Origin: Deltaproteobacteria bacterium
GTDB taxonomy: Bacteria > SAR324 > JACQKK01
Direction of reading: 5' to 3'
DNA: 14,912 bases
Assembly: GCA_029879595.1 (NCBI GenBank)
Contig: JAOUPZ010000026.1
Span: 1-14,912, forward strand
Positions 13,531 through 14,912 of the stretch are shown here, piece after piece (positions within the stretch are counted from its first letter, which is position 1; each line of letters begins with the position of its first letter). Both the position numbers and the translations under genes were made by a program. A model generated the notes under the pieces. That model saw only the letters and a program-made list of their open reading frames with translations. It searched no databases and had not been told where the DNA came from.

Positions 13531-14517
13531 TTAGTCGGGCAGGATGTCCTTCACCATCAGTTTTTCCCCCTCCATCTCAGAGATGGTGGCGTCCAGCTTT
13601 TCCCTGGAGAAGGGAGTGATGTCCAGGTCACTGACGATTTTCCAGTGGCCATTGCCGTCCATGGTGACCGGGAAGGAACTCACCAGGTCCTCGTGGACTC
13701 CGTAGCTGCCGTCGCTGAGCACCGAGGTGGAAACCCAGTCGCCCTTTGGAGTTCCGTGGATCAGTGATTTCACATGATCGATGACGGCGTTGGCCGCCGA
13801 GGCCGCCGAGGAAACGCCCCGGGCCTGGATAATGGCCGTGCCGCGCTTTTGAACGGTGGTGATGAAATCCTTTTCCAGCCAGTTCTTGTCCAGAATCACC
13901 TCCGGCACCGGCTTCCCGTTTATCTTGGCATGGCTGAAGTCCGGGTACTGGGTGGCGCTGTGATTCCCCCAGATGGTGACGTTGGTCACCTGCTCCACAT
14001 CAACGCCGGCCTTCTTGGCGAGTTGGGCCTTGGCCCGGTTGTGGTCCAGCCGGGTCATGGCGTGGAACCGGTCGCGGGGAACGCTTTTGGCGTTGTGCAG
14101 GGCAATCAGGCAGTTGGTGTTGGCCGGATTTCCCACAACCAGAATCTGAATGTCGGAAGCAGCCCGCTCCAGCGCACGGCCCTGCTCCACGAAAATCTTG
14201 CCGTTGGCGGTCAGCAGGTCCTTGCGCTCCATGCCCGGGCCACGGGGGCGCGCTCCCACCAGCAGGGCGTGATTGATGCCGTCGAAGGCTTCATCCACAT
14301 TGTCGCTGATCTTTATGCCCTTCAATGTGGGAAAGGCGCAGTCATCCAGTTCCATGGCCACACCATCCAGGGCCTTCATGGCCGGCGTGATCTCGACGAG
14401 GTGCAGGATGACCGGCTGGTCGGCGCCGTAAACATCCCCGGCCGCGATTCTGAATATCAGGCTGTAGGCGAGCTGTCCGGCTGCTCCCGTGATGGCTATC
14501 CGAATGGGCTGTTTCAT
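13531..14517 (-). CDS. mdh: Malate dehydrogenase (NAD type, ~330-residue class)
   Basis: Mdh interconverts malate and oxaloacetate with NAD(H) in the citric acid cycle. The 328-residue product belongs to the class shared by many bacteria and the eukaryotic cytosol. The dinucleotide loop is GAAGQLAYSL (11-20), with Glu42 at the end of strand 2 (LVEI), which favours NAD over NADP. The mobile substrate loop is ARPRGPGMERKDLL (89-102), supplying the malate-binding arginines. VVGNPANTN follows at 127-135. The catalytic pair is Asp158 in RLDHNRA and His186 in WGNHS. The third glycine of the nucleotide loop is Ala17, which I take as a tolerated variant. The ATG has AAGGAG about ten bases upstream. 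A good sigma-70-like promoter lies about 100 bp upstream, so it is probably monocistronic. Confidence 0.96.
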   Translation of the reverse strand: MKQPIRIAITGAAGQLAYSLIFRIAAGDVYGADQPVILHLVEITPAMKALDGVAMELDDCAFPTLKGIKISDNVDEAFDGINHALLVGARPRGPGMERKDLLTANGKIFVEQGRALERAASDIQILVVGNPANTNCLIALHNAKSVPRDRFHAMTRLDHNRAKAQLAKKAGVDVEQVTNVTIWGNHSATQYPDFSHAKINGKPVPEVILDKNWLEKDFITTVQKRGTAIIQARGVSSAASAANAVIDHVKSLIHGTPKGDWVSTSVLSDGSYGVHEDLVSSFPVTMDGNGHWKIVSDLDITPFSREKLDATISEMEGEKLMVKDILPD

Positions 14518-14614
14518 GGCTATTAATCTCCTTTGATTCCAGATTCTTCAGTTTTCAGACCAGGATAAACCCTTCCCGGATCTTACTTGTGATTCCGATA
14601 TTCCCTTAATATTC

Positions 14615-14643
14615 AATATCCAGCTTTTTCCAGGTAGGGTCAA
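14615..14643 (-). promoter_or_regulatory. mdh: Sigma-70-like promoter of mdh
   Basis: On the minus strand TTGACC (14638-14643, 5 of 6 matches to the -35 consensus) is followed after exactly 17 bp by GATATT (14615-14620, 4 of 6 matches to the -10 consensus). Transcription would start near 14607, giving a leader of about 90 bases. Confidence 0.5.
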
Positions 14644-14691
14644 CATACTGTGCTGATTCTGTTAATAAGTCCCGATTTTTTCGGAATCGCA

Positions 14692-14730
14692 CACAAAGAT
14701 GCTGCACAAAGATGCTGCACAAAGATGCTA
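14692..14730. repeat. 13-bp tandem repeat, three units
   Basis: CACAAAGATGCTG is repeated at 14692-14704, 14705-14717 and 14718-14730 (the last ends in A). A degenerate CACGATGCG follows. The array lies just upstream of the mdh promoter. Confidence 0.9.
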
Positions 14731-14805
14731 CACGATGCGCCCGCGAGGGCTTGGCTGTCAAGAGAACAAAAGCCAGTCGGCTAGGCATGTTCGCAAACAC
14801 ACGGC

Positions 14806-14870
14806 CCGGCGCAGTGACTTGGCGCAGTGGCTTGGCGCAGTGGCTTGGCGCAGTGGCTTGGCGCAGTGGC
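14806..14870. repeat. 13-bp tandem repeat, five units
   Basis: TTGGCGCAGTGGC is repeated without change at 14819-14831, 14832-14844, 14845-14857 and 14858-14870. A diverged first copy CCGGCGCAGTGAC lies at 14806-14818. Perfect identity of four units suggests recent expansion. Confidence 0.93.
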
Positions 14871-14912
14871 CCGGCCTGGAGTCCTCAGCTTTCCATCACA
14901 TAATCGAATACC

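Larger units (their letters stand above)
14518..14912. other. Upstream region of mdh and tandem-repeat area at window end
   Basis: No convincing gene is present. Positions 14518-14645 form the mdh leader and promoter. A short CCGA/TCGG hairpin enclosing a T-run lies near 14672-14684. Two 13-bp tandem arrays follow (14692-14730 and 14806-14870). Two short frames cross this area (14606-14800 minus, 14712-14903 plus), but they are made largely of the repeats and have no ribosome-binding site. Confidence 0.6.

Noticed and set aside
14692..14870. CRISPR array or iteron-type replication origin
   Set aside because: There are no spacers. No replication initiator gene or DnaA-box cluster is visible nearby, so an origin is not supported.
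14606..14903. Two short frames at the right end of the window
   Set aside because: Both are largely translations of the 13-bp repeats and have no ribosome-binding site.

Overview
The window is a stretch of bacterial chromosome with ordinary housekeeping and envelope genes, two chemoreceptors and an unusual repeat-rich non-coding block. The coding sequence is GC-rich, while the long intergenic regions are visibly AT-richer. The gene content points to a Gram-negative (diderm), motile bacterium: a lipoprotein N-acyltransferase (Lnt), a type II lipoprotein, a diaminopimelate-epimerase family protein, an MEP-pathway kinase (IspE), two methyl-accepting chemotaxis proteins and a periplasmic thiol oxidoreductase. 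I cannot assign a phylum from the sequence alone. No rRNA, tRNA, transposase, phage gene or CRISPR array is visible.

Layout, left to right. Positions 1-1209 (+): the 3' part of prmA (ribosomal protein L11 methyltransferase), xseB (exonuclease VII small subunit), a doubtful 32-codon ORF, and a four-helix membrane protein of unknown function. Positions 1222-5564 (-): two paralogous NIT-domain chemoreceptors in tandem, each followed by its own hairpin terminator. Positions 5565-6574: about 1 kb without a convincing gene, holding several perfect inverted repeats, two short tandem-repeat arrays and a pair of TGACA-N4-TGTCA palindromes whose centres are 21 bp apart. Positions 6575-8764 (-): a membrane-anchored DsbA/BdbD-like thioredoxin-fold protein, preceded 18 bp upstream by a 460-residue protein with two membrane segments and no recognised family. 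Positions 9025-10758 (-): lnt. Positions 10999-12440 (+): a dapF-family gene, divergent from lnt, then a small lipoprotein. Positions 12478-14517 (-): ispE and mdh (malate dehydrogenase), each apparently its own unit. Positions 14518-14912: the mdh promoter region, then two 13-bp tandem-repeat arrays.

Much of the set serves the envelope: Lnt finishes lipoproteins, of which the 115-residue product is a candidate substrate; DapF would supply meso-diaminopimelate; IspE feeds isoprenoid precursors for undecaprenyl phosphate; the DsbA-like protein handles periplasmic disulfides. The chemoreceptors give sensory input to motility.

The most interesting points are: the DapF-family protein has serine at both positions normally held by the two catalytic cysteines; the two chemoreceptors align without a gap for about 600 residues and appear to lack a HAMP domain; the 5.57-6.57 kb non-coding block combines structured inverted repeats, tandem repeats and a likely operator; and 12-14 bp tandem repeats occur at five separate places in the window.
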